This document shows positions 7,198 to 7,720 of a stretch of DNA of 7,720 nucleotides, piece after piece; the first letter of the stretch is position 1, and every line of letters begins with the position of its first letter. Made by a program: the position numbers and the translations under genes. Under the pieces are notes generated by a model. That model was not told where the DNA came from. It made no database searches and saw nothing but the letters and a program-made list of their open reading frames with translations. The DNA comes from Duncaniella sp. (GTDB taxonomy: Bacteria; Bacteroidota; Bacteroidia; Bacteroidales; Muribaculaceae): the NCBI RefSeq assembly GCF_029054785.1, contig NZ_JAIDEN010000121.1, positions 1 through 7,720 on the forward strand, written 5' to 3'.

Positions 7198-7479
7198 TCA
7201 ATCCCCGCGAAACATCAATGGTAAAGACATAAAAAAGGTGTGAGGATTGTATCTCGTTCTTATCCAATGCTCAGGCCTTGGCGTGCCTCTGTTCCCGGAT
7301 AAGACGACAGCCCCACACCGATTGAGCATATACTGAGTGCCCCCTCGCGGAGGCATACGGGTATAGGCTACCGATGCAGGTGCCATTGTCTTATTATCTT
7401 CGAGAACAATACAAACCGCCAAGTTTGGGCATTGAAGATAAAAATTCAATAACACCTTTTCGATGGATTTCTCCATCAT
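7198..7479 (-). CDS. Doubtful small hypothetical protein
   Basis: An open 93-codon frame starts with ATGATG and stops 20 bases before the DUF2971 start, so it could be read as a first operon gene. Against this, its second half coincides with the nested stems and T-run of the candidate RNA. The encoded residues there (rich in R, P, G, M, T) resemble no protein I know. No domain, signal peptide or membrane segment is visible. I list it because automated annotation may call it; I think the RNA reading is more likely. Confidence 0.2.
   Translation of the reverse strand: MMEKSIEKVLLNFYLQCPNLAVCIVLEDNKTMAPASVAYTRMPPRGGTQYMLNRCGAVVLSGNRGTPRPEHWIRTRYNPHTFFMSLPLMFRGD
7231..7384 (-). ncRNA. Candidate structured RNA or attenuating leader
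   Basis: Read 5'->3' on the - strand, a small hairpin (7384-7366, GGC.CC/GG..GCC) is followed by a stem TATAC (7365-7361) with GTATA (7333-7329). This encloses a 7-bp helix TGCCTCC/GGGGGCA (7355-7349 with 7344-7338, one G-U) capped by the GNRA tetraloop GCGA. Next, GGTGTGGGG (7319-7311) pairs with CCTCACACC (7245-7237, one G-U), enclosing TCGTCTTATCC (7307-7297) paired with GGATAAG-A-ACGA (7265-7254, one bulge). Six T's (7236-7231) follow the closing stem at once, as in an intrinsic terminator. I do not recognise the family; it lacks the SRP, tmRNA and RNase P signatures I know. It could be a free-standing small RNA or a conditional terminator for the DUF2971 gene. No convincing TAnnTTTG promoter was found upstream, so the 5' end is uncertain. 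It overlaps a weak 93-codon frame. Confidence 0.55.
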
Positions 7480-7519
7480 TCAACGAAAAGTCGAATCCGA
7501 TGAGGCTGTCTCTACAATC

Positions 7520-7543
7520 TCAAATGCGAATTCAAATGCAAAT
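7520..7543. repeat. Two 12-base direct repeats
   Basis: TCAAATGCGAAT and TCAAATGCAAAT lie head to tail with one mismatch, between the candidate RNA and the right foldback repeat. On the - strand they give a series of TTTG motifs (ATTTGCATTTG...GCATTTG) that could supply a -33 element for leftward transcription, but no TAnnTTTG partner is present at proper spacing. Function is unknown. Confidence 0.45.
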
Positions 7544-7582
7544 ATCATAAAAATCCGCCAATTAAAAAAATCAGACCGATTA

Positions 7583-7720
7583 AGAGGTTGTTTAAAAACA
7601 AGAGTTAAAATCTGAGTGGTGTATCTTTTAGATAAATTGTTTCAAATGAGAAAGGAGCATAGCGAGCTATGCGACTGACGAATTTCAACAATTTAGCAAA
7701 AGAGACACCAAGGCTCAGGT
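7583..7720. repeat. Foldback repeat, right copy (inverted, cut by window end)
   Basis: The reverse complement of this copy matches 74-211 at 136 of 138 positions. It keeps the central GCATAGC-GA-GCTATGC hairpin and the long paired arms. The outer GAGGTT lies at 7584-7589; the opposite AACCTC end should fall just past base 7720. Identity to the left copy stops at 7583, so the flanks are unrelated. It is oriented opposite to the left copy. Confidence 0.85.

Noticed and set aside
7520..7543. CRISPR-like short repeats
   Set aside because: Only two 12-base copies directly abutting, with no spacers and no cas genes.
74..7720. Composite transposon carrying pyrG-yidC
   Set aside because: No transposase or integrase is present, the repeats are non-coding foldback units, and pyrG-yidC is a core operon, so coincidental placement of two dispersed copies is more likely than mobility of the whole segment.

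Overview
The window looks like chromosomal DNA from a member of the Bacteroidales, perhaps a gut Muribaculaceae-like organism; the family-level guess is inference. The signs are a pyrG-yidC gene pair of Bacteroidetes type, a surface lipoprotein whose lipobox cysteine is followed by a Bacteroidetes-type export signal (C-S-K-D-D-E), BspA-type leucine-rich repeats, a TAnnTTTG promoter box, and starts without clear Shine-Dalgarno sequences.

Layout. Bases 1-324 hold no gene. They contain a ~140 bp foldback repeat (68-211) and the presumed pyrG promoter. Bases 325-4065 are a GC-rich housekeeping pair on the + strand: pyrG (CTP synthase, GTG start) and, 30 bases later, yidC (membrane protein insertase). 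The pair ends in two hairpins (4082-4107 and 4123-4173), the second a strong intrinsic terminator. A very AT-rich stretch (4214-4313) follows and base composition changes.

From 4314 onward the content is accessory: a P-loop ATPase with a C-terminal winged-helix-like region (+ strand), a terminator shared by convergent genes (5277-5322), then on the - strand a BspA-like surface lipoprotein (5364-6317) and a DUF2971 protein (6389-7177). Upstream of the DUF2971 gene, 7231-7384 on the - strand folds on paper into several nested stems, including a GNRA-capped hairpin, and ends in a closing stem followed directly by six T's. This is a candidate structured RNA or an attenuating leader for the DUF2971 gene. 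It overlaps a weak 93-codon reading frame, and the two readings conflict.

The window closes with a second copy of the foldback repeat (7583-7720), inverted relative to the first and matching it at 136 of 138 positions. The whole pyrG-to-DUF2971 segment is therefore framed by long inverted repeats. The most notable items are the undescribed foldback repeat family and the candidate RNA next to the DUF2971 gene. I see no transposase, integrase, CRISPR array, tRNA or rRNA.
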